From Rhabdothermincola sp036846205 (GTDB lineage: Bacteria; Actinomycetota; Acidimicrobiia; Acidimicrobiales; Acidimicrobilacustridaceae): a stretch of DNA of 64,000 nt. The stretch covers positions 18,978 to 82,977 of the forward strand of contig NZ_DAIUCK010000001.1 of the NCBI RefSeq assembly GCF_036846205.1. The letters are read 5' to 3'. Of the stretch, positions 17,158-25,312 are shown piece by piece (position 1 is the first letter of the stretch; every line of letters starts with the position of its first letter). A model generated the notes under the pieces. The model was given only the letters and a program-made list of their open reading frames with translations, ran no database searches and was not told the origin of the DNA. Made by a program: the position numbers and the translations under genes.

Positions 17158-17982
17158 ATGACCACACCGAACCTCTCCGGAGCTGGCTACGACACGTTTC
17201 GCACGCTGCGCTTCGAGCGCCCCGCCGATGGGATCCTGCGGGTCGTCCTCGATGCCCCCAACCTCAACGCAGTCGGCCCCGCCATGCATCGGGAGCTCGC
17301 CGACGTCTGGATCACCGTGGATCGCGATCCCGACACCAGGGTCGTGCTCGTCGAGGGTGCCGGACGAGCTTTCTCCGCTGGAGGGAGCTTCGATCTCGTC
17401 GAGTCGTTGCTCGAGGACTACGCGGCGCGGACTCGGGTCCTGCGCGAGGCTCGGGACATCGTGTTCAACGTGATCAACTGCTCGAAACCGATCGTCTCGG
17501 CGATCCACGGGCCCGCGGTCGGTGCGGGCCTCGTTGTGGCGTTGCTCGCCGACATCAGCGTGGCCGCCCGCACCGCCAGGATCATCGACGGGCACACCCG
17601 GCTGGGCGTTGCCGCCGGTGATCACGCCGCGATCTGCTGGCCGCTCCTGTGCGGCATGGCGAAGGCGAAGTACCACCTCCTGACGTGTGAACCGCTGACC
17701 GGTGAAGAGGCCGAACGCATCGGGTTGGTGTCGCTGTGCGTCGACGACGAGAAGCTCCACGATCGGGCGATCGAGATCGCGACCTCGCTGGCTCTCGGTG
17801 CGCAGAGCGCGATCCGTTGGACGAAGCACACGCTGAATCACTGGTACCGGATGCTCGGCCCGGTCTTCGACGCATCACTCGCCTACGAGTTCTACGGCTT
17901 CGCCGGCCCCGACGCCGCTGAAGGCCTCGCGGCTCATCGTGAGAAGCGGGCCCCGCGGTTCACGGGACCCACCAGCGAATGA
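17158..17982 (+). CDS. Enoyl-CoA hydratase/isomerase (crotonase) family
   Basis: A 274-residue crotonase-fold enzyme acting on acyl-CoA thioesters. The oxyanion-hole strands are visible as GAGRAFSAGGSFDLV and AIHGPAVGAGLVVALLADISVAA. The usual second catalytic region reads VAAGDHAAICWPLLCGMAKAKYHLLTCEPLTGEEA, with Asp/His where hydratases normally have a glutamate, so the reaction may not be classical hydration. The C-terminal helices (AIRWTKHTLNHWY) are present. The ATG start follows GAGG. A possible -10, TAGTGT, lies about 30 bp upstream. It converges within 4 bp on mrpG. Confidence 0.8.
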   Translation: MTTPNLSGAGYDTFRTLRFERPADGILRVVLDAPNLNAVGPAMHRELADVWITVDRDPDTRVVLVEGAGRAFSAGGSFDLVESLLEDYAARTRVLREARDIVFNVINCSKPIVSAIHGPAVGAGLVVALLADISVAARTARIIDGHTRLGVAAGDHAAICWPLLCGMAKAKYHLLTCEPLTGEEAERIGLVSLCVDDEKLHDRAIEIATSLALGAQSAIRWTKHTLNHWYRMLGPVFDASLAYEFYGFAGPDAAEGLAAHREKRAPRFTGPTSE

Positions 17983-17985
17983 CGA

Positions 17986-18345
17986 TCAGTCACCCCCCGA
18001 GCGGGGCAGACGCTGTTCCCGTCGTTCGAACTCGGCCAGCTCGTCGACGACCATCTGGCGTGAGCGCGTCCCAGGTGTGTGGTACGCGGCCCGGCCGACC
18101 ATGTGGACGCCGACGGGCGCGGTGAGGAACTGCAGCGCGACGACGAGCAGGAGCCGGGCAGCGTCAGAGAGATCGGACGCGACCAGCGCCGCGCCACCGG
18201 CAACGAGCACCAGGCCGAGGGTCGCGGGCTTCGTAGCCGCGTGCATCCGGGAGAACAGGTCACCGAACCGCACGACGCCGATCGCCGCGATCAGGGCGAG
18301 CACCGAGCCGAGCACCATCGCTGCACCGGCCACGATCTCGATCAT
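17986..18345 (-). CDS. mrpG: Mrp antiporter subunit G
   Basis: A 119-residue subunit of the hetero-oligomeric Mrp (Mnh) Na+/H+ antiporter. Three membrane helices with the family signatures AIGVVRFGDLFSRMHAATKPATLG and LLVVALQFLTAPVGVHMVGRAAY are visible, followed by a short charged tail. It is the last gene of the operon, 1 bp beyond mrpF. MrpG is required for a stable complex in characterised systems. Confidence 0.9.
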   Translation of the reverse strand: MIEIVAGAAMVLGSVLALIAAIGVVRFGDLFSRMHAATKPATLGLVLVAGGAALVASDLSDAARLLLVVALQFLTAPVGVHMVGRAAYHTPGTRSRQMVVDELAEFERREQRLPRSGGD

Positions 18346-18346
18346 C

Positions 18347-18607
18347 TCAGGCTCCTCGCCGTTCGATGAATCGTGCCACCGTGGTCGTGCCCAGGAAGCC
18401 GAGCACCGCGACGACCAGCATCACCGAGAGGAACGCGCCCGAATTCGTGCGAGCTGCTTCGACGGCCAAGCCGAGCACCAGGATGGTGATCAGCAGGTCC
18501 GTCGCGACGATGCGGTCCGCGAGGCTGGGGCCGCGCACCAGCCGTACGACGGCCAGCGAGGCCGCCAGCACGAGCAGCCCGAATGAGATGTTTGCCGCCA
18601 ACGTCAT
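18347..18607 (-). CDS. mrpF: Mrp antiporter subunit F
   Basis: An 86-residue membrane subunit with three hydrophobic helices and the MrpF/PhaF signature RLVRGPSLADRIVATDLL, followed by AFLSVMLVVAVLGFLGTTTVARFIERR. Its ATG overlaps the mrpE stop (ATGA), implying coupled translation and fixed stoichiometry. Length is normal for the family. Confidence 0.9.
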   Translation of the reverse strand: MTLAANISFGLLVLAASLAVVRLVRGPSLADRIVATDLLITILVLGLAVEAARTNSGAFLSVMLVVAVLGFLGTTTVARFIERRGA

Positions 18608-19125
18608 CGCTCCTCTCCCACGGCTCGTCTGACCAGGTGCTCGAATCGCTGCACACGCGCCCGCACGTCGATCGTCTCCCGAGCGGTCAACGCGTGGACG
18701 AACAGCGTGGCCGACGGCTCGTCTACATCGACGGTGAGCGTTCCGGGCGTGAGGCTCGTGATGTTCGCGACGATGAACAGCACCACCGAGGACCTGGTGC
18801 GCAGTGGAACGGCCACGACGCCCTGGTACGCGGGACCGGGCCGGAGAACGAGGAGCGCGACCTCCAGCGTGGAGACGATCAGTGCCCAGGCGAATGCCGC
18901 GGCCAGCCTGGCCGTCGCCAGCGGACGGATGTGGACCGGCGCCGGTCTGCTCCCGAGCGGAAAGGCGATCAGCAGGCCCGCTGCGGCCAGAACCCCCGAC
19001 AGCAGGTTCGCGAGACTGACCTCACCCCAGAGTGCGAGCCAGACGACGACCAGCCACACCATGACGCCAGCCGGCCCCAGCCACGTCGGTGTCCGCCTGG
19101 GACCACCCCCTGCCGAGGGCCTCAT
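18604..19125 (-). CDS. mrpE: Mrp antiporter subunit E
   Basis: A 173-residue subunit. Two to three N-terminal membrane helices (MVWLVVVWLALWGEVSLANLLSG) precede a cytoplasmic domain with the MrpE signature VANITSLTPGTLTVDVDE. In known complexes MrpE lies between the A/B/C/D and F/G modules. The ATG overlaps the mrpD stop. Confidence 0.9.
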   Translation of the reverse strand: MRPSAGGGPRRTPTWLGPAGVMVWLVVVWLALWGEVSLANLLSGVLAAAGLLIAFPLGSRPAPVHIRPLATARLAAAFAWALIVSTLEVALLVLRPGPAYQGVVAVPLRTRSSVVLFIVANITSLTPGTLTVDVDEPSATLFVHALTARETIDVRARVQRFEHLVRRAVGEER

Positions 19126-20597
19126 CGCTCCATCACCACCGTCACGTAGCCGTCAGGATCGAGCAGCTGCGCTCCGGCGCGGACGCTGAGGTCCCACAGG
19201 GGCCCGGCGCACAGCGCGATCAGCAGGGTGACCGCGACCAGCCCTGCGCTCGACACGTACAGCAGCCGTGGCACCGGCCCACCGTCGGTGGCCTCAGGGT
19301 GGTCGGGCACGCCCCAGAAGACACCGCTCCAGATCTTCACCATCGAGAACAGCGTGAACACGCTGACGACGAGGCTCACGGCGACGATCGCCCACGAATG
19401 GGCGTCGAAGCCTGCCTCGACGAGGGCCAGCTTGCCCACGAAGCCGGAGAACGGCGGCAGCCCGGCCAGGCTGAGTGCCGCCAGGCCGAAGAGAGCGGCG
19501 ATCAGCGGGGCCTTGTGGACCATGCCACCCACCCGGTCGAGAGCCGTGGTGCCGGTGCGCTGCTCGATCAGCCCGCCCACGAGGAACAGGCTGGTCTTCA
19601 CCGGGATCTGGTGCAGCATGAACAGCACGGTTGCCGCCGCGCCGGCGACCGTGAACAGCGCGAAGCCGAAGATCATGTAGCCGATCTGGCTGACGATGTG
19701 GAAGCTGAGGATGCGCTTCATGTCGTTCTGTGCGATGGCACCCAGCACCCCGACGATCATCGTCGCCGCCGCGATGGCCAGCAGCACCCAGGTCGGCGTC
19801 TGGCCCGGGAAGAGCAGCGTCTGCGTGCGGACGATCGCGTACACGCCGACCTTCGTGAGCAGACCGGCGAAGATGGCGGTGACGGAGGTCCGTGCAGTCG
19901 GATACGAGTCCGGCAGCCAGAAGAACAGGGGAAAAATCGCCGCTTTGATGCCGAACACGAGGAGGGTGAGCAGGGACAGCGCCGTGCGCACCCCGTCGGG
20001 CACCTGTGCCATGCGGTTCGCCAACTCGGCCAGGTTGACGGTGCCGGTCGCCGCGTAGGCGAACCCGATGGCGGCGACGAACAGGGACGACGCGAGCAGG
20101 TTGATGACCACATACGTCATGCCCGTGCGGACCTGTTCCCGCCTACCGCCGAGCGTGATCAGTACGTAGCTGGAGACCAGCATGATCTCGAAGGCGACGA
20201 AGAGATTGAACAGATCGCCGGTTACGAAGGCCAGAGCGACCCCCGCCGTGAGCACCAGGTAGACGGGGTGGAACACCGGTGTGTCGTCGTCGGTGGCCGG
20301 GTGGCCGATGGCGAAGAGCAGGACGGCGAGGATCGTGACGAGGCCGATCACCAGCATCAGGGCGCTGAAGAGGTCGGCGACCAGCGTGATGCCGATCGGC
20401 GCAGGCCATCCGCCCACGTCGATCGCGCCCGCACCGTCACGCTCCACCCGGGCGAGGAGCAACGACGCGGCACCCAGCGCGGCCACGACCGCGAGCACGG
20501 TCACCATCCGCTGGGCAGTGATGGAGCGCCACGCGAGCAAGGCGATCGCGGCCCCCACCAGCGGGATCACGACGGGCAGCGTGAGCGCCGCGGTCAT
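19122..20597 (-). CDS. mrpD: Mrp antiporter subunit D (NuoM/N-like)
   Basis: A 491-residue polytopic subunit homologous to complex I antiporter-like subunits, with about 14 membrane helices. The proton-channel features of the family are visible: GDLFNLFVAFEIMLVSSYVLITLGG (helix with the key Glu), FGIKAAIFPLFFWLPDSYPTARTSVTAIFAGLLTKVG (Lys and broken helix) and MKRILSFHIVSQIGYMIFG. It probably carries one of the ion-translocation paths. The ATG overlaps the mrpC stop. Confidence 0.94.
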   Translation of the reverse strand: MTAALTLPVVIPLVGAAIALLAWRSITAQRMVTVLAVVAALGAASLLLARVERDGAGAIDVGGWPAPIGITLVADLFSALMLVIGLVTILAVLLFAIGHPATDDDTPVFHPVYLVLTAGVALAFVTGDLFNLFVAFEIMLVSSYVLITLGGRREQVRTGMTYVVINLLASSLFVAAIGFAYAATGTVNLAELANRMAQVPDGVRTALSLLTLLVFGIKAAIFPLFFWLPDSYPTARTSVTAIFAGLLTKVGVYAIVRTQTLLFPGQTPTWVLLAIAAATMIVGVLGAIAQNDMKRILSFHIVSQIGYMIFGFALFTVAGAAATVLFMLHQIPVKTSLFLVGGLIEQRTGTTALDRVGGMVHKAPLIAALFGLAALSLAGLPPFSGFVGKLALVEAGFDAHSWAIVAVSLVVSVFTLFSMVKIWSGVFWGVPDHPEATDGGPVPRLLYVSSAGLVAVTLLIALCAGPLWDLSVRAGAQLLDPDGYVTVVMER

Positions 20598-21046
20598 CGC
20601 CCTGTCTCCCGACTCGGCGCGCCCGAGTCGGTCTGCTGATCGGTGACCGCCTGATCCTCGTCTCCGTGGGCATGGTCGTGCCGGTGACGCTCGTCTGCCG
20701 CCAGCCGTGCGATCCGGCGATCCTCAACGTCGTCTTCGACCTCGTCGTCGCCGGTGAGCTTCCAGCTCCGGTAGGCGAGAGCCAGCACGAACACGGTCAT
20801 GCCGAAGCTGATGACGACCGCGGTCAGAGCGAGTGCCTGCGGGAGCGGGTCTGACATCTCGGCTTCATCGGTGGTTCCGATGAGGGCCGGCGCGCCGGGC
20901 GGCCCACCCGCCTCCAGCAGCAGCAGGTTCGCGGCGTGCGCCATCAACGCCAATCCGAGCACGATGCGCGTGAGCGCCCGCTGCAACAGCAGATAGGTCC
21001 CCGCGCCGAAGAGCACGGCGATGGTGGCCGCCATGATGACGCTCAC
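20594..21046 (-). CDS. mrpC: Mrp antiporter subunit C (NuoK-like) with His/Asp-rich tail
   Basis: A 150-residue NuoK-like subunit with three membrane helices (ALTRIVLGLALMAHAANLLLLEAGG; PLPQALALTAVVISFGMTVFVLALAYR). Typical MrpC is about 110-120 residues. Here a cytoplasmic extension of about 45 residues is very acidic and contains the His-rich stretch ERHRHDHAHGDED, a possible metal or proton-sensing tail. The GTG start overlaps the mrpB stop (GTGA). Confidence 0.92.
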   Translation of the reverse strand: MSVIMAATIAVLFGAGTYLLLQRALTRIVLGLALMAHAANLLLLEAGGPPGAPALIGTTDEAEMSDPLPQALALTAVVISFGMTVFVLALAYRSWKLTGDDEVEDDVEDRRIARLAADERHRHDHAHGDEDQAVTDQQTDSGAPSRETGR

Positions 21047-21492
21047 CCCACGACCTCCCGGTCAGACCCGTCGGTGTCGGGTTCACCGAGTGCCCGGAGC
21101 ATCAGCAGGACCAACCCGACGACCACCAGGTACACACCGGCGTCGAAGACGAGCGAGCTGCTCAGATGGACCGAACCGACGACCGGGAGGTCGACCGTCG
21201 CCTTCGCCGATCGGAGGAGCTGGTCGCCCATGGCGAGGGGCACCAGCGCAGTCGCTGCGCCCAGGAGCAGACCGGCGCCGATGATCGCGAACGGATGGAA
21301 GCGGGCGGCCTGCTGGACCTCGTCGATCCCGCCGGCCAGGAAGCGCAATCCGAGCGCGGCACCCGCAACGAGCCCGCCCACAAACCCGCCTCCCGGCTGG
21401 TTGTGCCCGGCGAACAGCAGGAAGAGCGAGATGAGCACCAGCGTGTGGAACTCGGCTCTCACGCACCGATCGAGGATCACGCTGCGCTTCAC
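21043..21492 (-). CDS. mrpB: Mrp antiporter subunit B
   Basis: A 149-residue membrane subunit with four helices and the MnhB signature HNQPGGGFVGGLVAGAALGLRFLAGG plus SSLVFDAGVYLVVVGLVLLMLRALGE. The ATG overlaps the mrpA stop, as throughout this operon. It complements the MrpB-like segment at the end of MrpA. Confidence 0.92.
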   Translation of the reverse strand: MKRSVILDRCVRAEFHTLVLISLFLLFAGHNQPGGGFVGGLVAGAALGLRFLAGGIDEVQQAARFHPFAIIGAGLLLGAATALVPLAMGDQLLRSAKATVDLPVVGSVHLSSSLVFDAGVYLVVVGLVLLMLRALGEPDTDGSDREVVG

Positions 21493-23777
21493 CGCTGCTC
21501 CACGTCCTCATGGCGACGACCGCGGACCAGCATCACCACGCCCACGGCGGCGACGGCCAGGACCGTGATCTCCCCCAAGGTGTCGAGTCCGCGAAAGTCG
21601 ACGAGCACTACGTTGACCACGTTGCGGCCTCCCGCTTCGGATTGGGCGCGCTCGAGGTAGGCGTCGGACACCGGTGGGCTGCTGCGGGAAGCGGTCGACA
21701 GCAGGCTGAACACAAATACGAAGGCCGCGACGACCAGCGCCACGCTCGCGGCGACGAGCGAGCTCTGGCGGGTGCGGGGCGGGAACTCGTCCGGCAGTCG
21801 GCGCAGGACGAGCATGAACACCACCACGAGCAGGGTCTCGATGACGAGCTGGGTGAGCGCCAGGTCGGGGGCACCGTGGATGACGAAGAGCCCCGCCATC
21901 GCGTAGCCGACGACGCCCAGGAGCACGACGGCGGAGAACCTCCGTCGCTGCCGGCAGGCAACGATCGCGGCGACCACCGCGACGGCGCCGACGAAGCCCT
22001 GGAGCGGGGTGTGGGCCAGAGCCAGCGCCTGCGGCCATCGGGGGTCCAGGACCAGCGCCGCGGCGGGCACCGTCACGACCGTGAGCAGGATCACCGCGAG
22101 GTACACCGGCAACGAGCCGTTCTGCATCAACCCGGTGGCGTCCGCGGCACGGCGAGACAGCCCCTTGACGAGGCCGTCGTAGGCCCGATCGGCGCTCGGG
22201 ACGGTCGGCATCGCGTCCTGCGCGGCCTCGAGCCGCACCCGCACGGCGATCAGGACCGCGCCCCCCGCGAGCGAGACCGCCGAGAGCAGGAGGGGGAGCT
22301 TCACGCCGTGCCAGAGCGCGAGGTAGGAGTCGGCAGGCACCGCACCCAGCGATCCCGCGGCAGCCCGTACGAGCCAGTCGAGCGTGGCGGGGAAGAGCCC
22401 GCACACGACCGTGATGGCCGCGAGGATCGCCACCGGCGCCACGAACGGTGGCGGCGGTCGATCGACGGGACGGTCCGGTCCCGGTCGGCCGCGGCCGAAC
22501 GCCCCCAGCTGGAAGCGTGCGCTGTAGGCGACGGTGAGCATCGCCCCCGCGACCACCAGAACCCCGATCAGCGCCCGCTGGGGCACATCGGGCGCCACCA
22601 CACCTTCCAGCACGAGCTCTTTGGCCACGAACCCCAACAAGGGCGGGACGCCGGCCATGGATGCCGCACAGATCCCCGCGGCCACCGACAGGGCGGGCAT
22701 CTTGCGGGCCATTCCGTTGAGCAGACGCAGGTCACGGGTCTTCGCCTGGTGGTCGACCACACCGACCGTGAGGAAGAGCCCGGCTTTGAAGGCGGCATGG
22801 GCCAGCAGCAACGCGCAACCGGCGAAGCTCGCCTGTGGCGTCCCGAGGCCGAAAAGCACCACCAACAGGCCCAGCTGGCTCACGGTTCCGAAGGCGAGTA
22901 GGAGCTTCAGGTCGTGCTGGCGGAGCGCGCGGTATCCGCCGACGAACATGCTGGCCAGCCCGGCAGTGACGACGATCGGTCGCCACACCGCCACGTCCCC
23001 GAACACCGGCGCGAACCGGGCGATCACGAAGACCCCTGCCTTCACCATCGTCGCGGAGTGCAGGTATGCGCTCACCGGAGTGGGTGCGGCCATGGCCCGC
23101 GGCAACCAGCTGTGGAACGGTACCTGGGCCGACTTGGTGAGCGCTCCCACCAGCACCAGGACGAGCGCCACGCTCGTCACCGCGCCCGACGGCGGCTCCG
23201 CCAGCAGCTCAGAGAGCGTGAAGGTCCCGGCCTCCAAACCCAGCAGGACGAAGCCCGCCAGCATCGCCAACCCGCCCACCCCTGTCGTGAGCAGCGCCTG
23301 TAGTGCGGCAGAACGGGCATCTGCGTCGATGTCGTGGCTGCCGATGAGGAGGAACGAGGTGACGGTGGTGAGCTCCCAGAAGACGAACAGTGTCAGCAGG
23401 TTGTCCGAGACGACCAAGCCGAGCATCGCTCCGGCGAAGGCGAGGAGCGTGGCCGCCAGCCGGCCGTTCGCAGGGTCGGGCCGCACGTACCACCGGCTGT
23501 ACACGAAGACCAGCAGCCCGATCCCCGAGATCAGGAAGACGAAGAGCAGGGCGAAGCCGTCCAGCCTCAGCCGGATGTCGAGGCCGAGGCCGGGAACCCA
23601 TTCCACACTCTGAACCAGCGATCCGCCATCCGCGATCGACGCTGCCTGCACCGCAGCCCAGACCAGAACGGCCGCGGGGACGATTGCGCCCGCGAGGAAC
23701 ACCCGGGTGCCGAGGCGGCGTGCCACGGCGGGAAGCACGGCGACGCCGAGCAGATGGGCGGCGAGTAGCAGGAACAG
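21489..23777 (-). CDS. mrpA: Mrp antiporter subunit A (NuoL-like)
   Basis: The largest Mrp subunit (762 residues from the start chosen here), homologous to NuoL, with about 20 membrane helices. The proton-path features NLLTLFVFWELTTVTSFLLIG, KSAQVPFHSWLPRAMAAPTPVSAYLHSATMVKAGVFVIAR and HDLKLLLAFGTVSQLGLLVVLFG are present. So is the C-terminal DUF4040/MbhE part (AGLFVIHGAPDLALTQLVIETLLVVVFML; VNVVLVDFRGLDTLGEITVL). The start is unusual. The first GTG (23738) truncates the first helix, while a CTG at 23775-23777 sits 8 nt after GGAGG (23786-23790) and restores a family-like LFLLLAAHLLG start. First gene of the operon. Confidence 0.9.
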   Translation of the reverse strand: MFLLLAAHLLGVAVLPAVARRLGTRVFLAGAIVPAAVLVWAAVQAASIADGGSLVQSVEWVPGLGLDIRLRLDGFALLFVFLISGIGLLVFVYSRWYVRPDPANGRLAATLLAFAGAMLGLVVSDNLLTLFVFWELTTVTSFLLIGSHDIDADARSAALQALLTTGVGGLAMLAGFVLLGLEAGTFTLSELLAEPPSGAVTSVALVLVLVGALTKSAQVPFHSWLPRAMAAPTPVSAYLHSATMVKAGVFVIARFAPVFGDVAVWRPIVVTAGLASMFVGGYRALRQHDLKLLLAFGTVSQLGLLVVLFGLGTPQASFAGCALLLAHAAFKAGLFLTVGVVDHQAKTRDLRLLNGMARKMPALSVAAGICAASMAGVPPLLGFVAKELVLEGVVAPDVPQRALIGVLVVAGAMLTVAYSARFQLGAFGRGRPGPDRPVDRPPPPFVAPVAILAAITVVCGLFPATLDWLVRAAAGSLGAVPADSYLALWHGVKLPLLLSAVSLAGGAVLIAVRVRLEAAQDAMPTVPSADRAYDGLVKGLSRRAADATGLMQNGSLPVYLAVILLTVVTVPAAALVLDPRWPQALALAHTPLQGFVGAVAVVAAIVACRQRRRFSAVVLLGVVGYAMAGLFVIHGAPDLALTQLVIETLLVVVFMLVLRRLPDEFPPRTRQSSLVAASVALVVAAFVFVFSLLSTASRSSPPVSDAYLERAQSEAGGRNVVNVVLVDFRGLDTLGEITVLAVAAVGVVMLVRGRRHEDVEQR

Positions 23778-24030
23778 TGGGTGGGCCTCCTCAGTCGCGG
23801 CGGACTGGCGCCGACCAGACTTCCCGGCTCACCCCTCAGCAGTGTAGGTGCGTCACCGGAACCATCGGTGTCTCGCGCCCTTCCTCGGTGGCCCCATCCC
23901 TTCGCCGCCGGCACGGCCTGGAGAGGCCCTGCCCGGTGTCTGGGCCAGCTACTACTTCGTACCCGATGGGGTAAGTGCGTCCACACAGGTGTCCGATCCG
24001 TGGCAGACCCGATGCACCGACCTGGCCGAG

Positions 24031-24050
24031 GGAGCGTGAGGGAGCGTGAG
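24031..24050 (+). repeat. Tandem 10-bp duplication over a ribosome binding site
   Basis: GGAGCGTGAG occurs twice back to back, immediately before ATG 24051. Each copy has a GGAG Shine-Dalgarno core, and the first copy contains an in-frame GTG (24036), so two alternative starts with their own ribosome sites are created. Confidence 0.6.
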
Positions 24051-24377
24051 ATGGGCAAGTTGGAAGAGGTGGCCGTCAACGCCGAGTTGCTCCTGCGGAT
24101 CACCTCCACGCGAGAGGCTCTCACCCCCTACAACCCCGTCGAGCCGATCGTCGACCTGCTGCTCGACCTGCGGACGGCACACGTCAGCCCCCGGATCGTC
24201 GAGATCGTCGACGGACACTTGGCGGCCGTGAGCCACCGCCGCCTGCTCGCTGCCGGTGAGCTCTTCCCGATGCTCGCCCAGCTCGAACAGCAACTTCACG
24301 ACCGGCTGCCCGCCAGCGGTTCGACTCAGCACGCTGGGGCGTCCGGTCCCCGAGACGGGGTCCGGGGGGCACGCTGA
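24051..24377 (+). CDS. Small helical protein of unknown function
   Basis: A 108-residue soluble protein that I do not recognise. It is predicted mostly helical (LEEVAVNAELLLRITSTREAL; VEPIVDLLLDLRTAHVSPRIVEIVDGHLAAV; ELFPMLAQLEQQLHDRL) with a disordered Gly/Arg-rich end. No signal peptide or cysteine is visible. The ATG is preceded at 6 nt by GGAG from a tandem duplicate. The last 52 bp overlap tail to tail with the hemerythrin-like gene on the other strand. The 273-bp gap upstream (to mrpA) holds GGGGTAA at 23968-23974 but no matching -35. Confidence 0.5.
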   Translation: MGKLEEVAVNAELLLRITSTREALTPYNPVEPIVDLLLDLRTAHVSPRIVEIVDGHLAAVSHRRLLAAGELFPMLAQLEQQLHDRLPASGSTQHAGASGPRDGVRGAR

Positions 24378-24847
24378 CTCAGCTCCGCGCGGCCGTTCCC
24401 GACGGGGTCGTCACCCTCCGGATCGACGCCCGCGCGAGCTCGGCGCTCGAGGGCGGCCAGCTGGTCCCGGTCGAGCTTGCGCCACAACCGTGGGTACACA
24501 TCGGCGTTCATGAGGTCGACGTGCTCGCGCAGCGCCGCGAGCACATGGTCCGGGCTGACGCACACGTCGAACTCGCTCGGCAGGGCGCGAAGCGCCGAGC
24601 GGATCTCGTGGTGCCGAACCCGAGCCCAGCGCGCCTGTTCCCGACCGAAGGCAACCAAACGCTCGTGGGCGGTCAACACTGCTCGCTCTTCCACTTGCAG
24701 GTACTGCTCCACCGCCGCGCAGACCTGTCCCCACTCGTCGCCGGCGATCGGGTGCTCGCTGCATGCCGCGGCGACGCCTGCCAACGCGTCGTCCTGGAGC
24801 CGGCGCAGCTCCCCGAAGGGCTCGGCCCTCACACCTGCCCGGACCAT
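24326..24847 (-). CDS. Hemerythrin-like (HHE) domain protein
   Basis: A 173-residue helical-bundle protein. Histidines and acidic residues are spaced as in hemerythrin-like HHE cation-binding domains: EYLQVEERAVLTAHERLVAF, RVRHHEIRSALRALP, and REHVDLMNADVYPRLWRKL. Such domains bind a di-iron centre and serve in oxygen, NO or redox stress responses. The assignment rests on pattern only. The ATG is embedded in the stop of the DUF3040 gene (TGATG), so the two are translationally coupled. Confidence 0.55.
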   Translation of the reverse strand: MVRAGVRAEPFGELRRLQDDALAGVAAACSEHPIAGDEWGQVCAAVEQYLQVEERAVLTAHERLVAFGREQARWARVRHHEIRSALRALPSEFDVCVSPDHVLAALREHVDLMNADVYPRLWRKLDRDQLAALERRARAGVDPEGDDPVGNGRAELSQRAPRTPSRGPDAPAC

Positions 24848-25182
24848 CACGGCCGGGAGGGCCGGCGCCAGTCGAGCTGGTGCCACCAGTTGCCGAGACC
24901 GAGCCGCCGCCGCTGCTCGAGCTCCACCACCGTGCTGGCAACCAGCATCGACCCAAGCAACATGAACAGATAGCCGATGAAGGCCGCGGCCACGGCGACT
25001 TGCAGGAACCCGACCGTCATCGGGGCCCCCGCCAGCACCGCGCTCGCCCCAACCACCAGCCGGAGTGCCGCGGTGCGCCGTTCCGCGACGGTGAGCGGGT
25101 CCGGGTCGTCCTGCAGGTGGGCCGCGATGTCATCGAGGAGCCGCTCCTCCTCACGGGACAGGCGCAAGCTCTCGTGCTCCAT
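24847..25182 (-). CDS. DUF3040 membrane protein
   Basis: A 111-residue actinobacterial DUF3040 protein. The diagnostic cytoplasmic start LSREEERLLDDIAAHLQDDP is followed by two membrane helices (LRLVVGASAVLAGA; VAVAAAFIGYLFMLLGSMLV) and a short basic tail. Function unknown. GGGGAGG at 25189-25195 lies 6 nt before ATG 25182. The gene leads a two-gene operon with the hemerythrin-like protein and diverges from the DUF5709 gene. A SigB/SigF-type GGGTAG box faces it at 25213-25218. Confidence 0.85.
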   Translation of the reverse strand: MEHESLRLSREEERLLDDIAAHLQDDPDPLTVAERRTAALRLVVGASAVLAGAPMTVGFLQVAVAAAFIGYLFMLLGSMLVASTVVELEQRRRLGLGNWWHQLDWRRPSRP

Positions 25183-25212
25183 GCAACACCTCCCCATCGC
25201 GATGCGGCCTGC

Positions 25213-25238
25213 CTACCCAGTTCATCCCGCGAGCATGC
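25213..25238 (-). promoter_or_regulatory. Candidate SigF-type promoter, DUF3040 operon
   Basis: On the minus strand GGGTAG (complement of 25213-25218) is preceded after 16 bp by GCAT (complement of 25235-25238). This fits the GNNT-N14/16-GGGTA pattern of actinobacterial SigB/SigF promoters, but the -35 is weak. It would give a leader of about 25 nt to the DUF3040 start. Confidence 0.35.
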
Positions 25239-25273
25239 CGACCCGCCCAGGGAAAGGGCGAGGAGGCAGGACG

Positions 25274-25299
25274 GTTCAGATCGCGGCCGGCACGGGTAG
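25274..25299 (+). promoter_or_regulatory. Candidate SigF-type promoter, DUF5709 gene
   Basis: GTTC at 25274-25277, a 16-bp spacer, then GGGTAG at 25294-25299, matching the SigB/SigF-family promoter layout. The start codon follows 14 bp later, and no ribosome site is visible, so the transcript would be nearly leaderless. The same element occurs upstream of the phosphoesterase gene and, with a 17-bp spacer, upstream of the SpoIIE phosphatase gene. Confidence 0.55.
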
Positions 25300-25312
25300 A
25301 TCAGGTGCTCGC

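Noticed and set aside
19089..20639. 516-codon plus-strand frame across mrpD
   Set aside because: Antisense shadow: low complexity, repeated His/Asp/Arg, no recognisable domain, fully opposite to mrpD.
21510..22901. 463-codon plus-strand frame across mrpA
   Set aside because: Antisense shadow of mrpA with Arg/Gly/His-rich composition.
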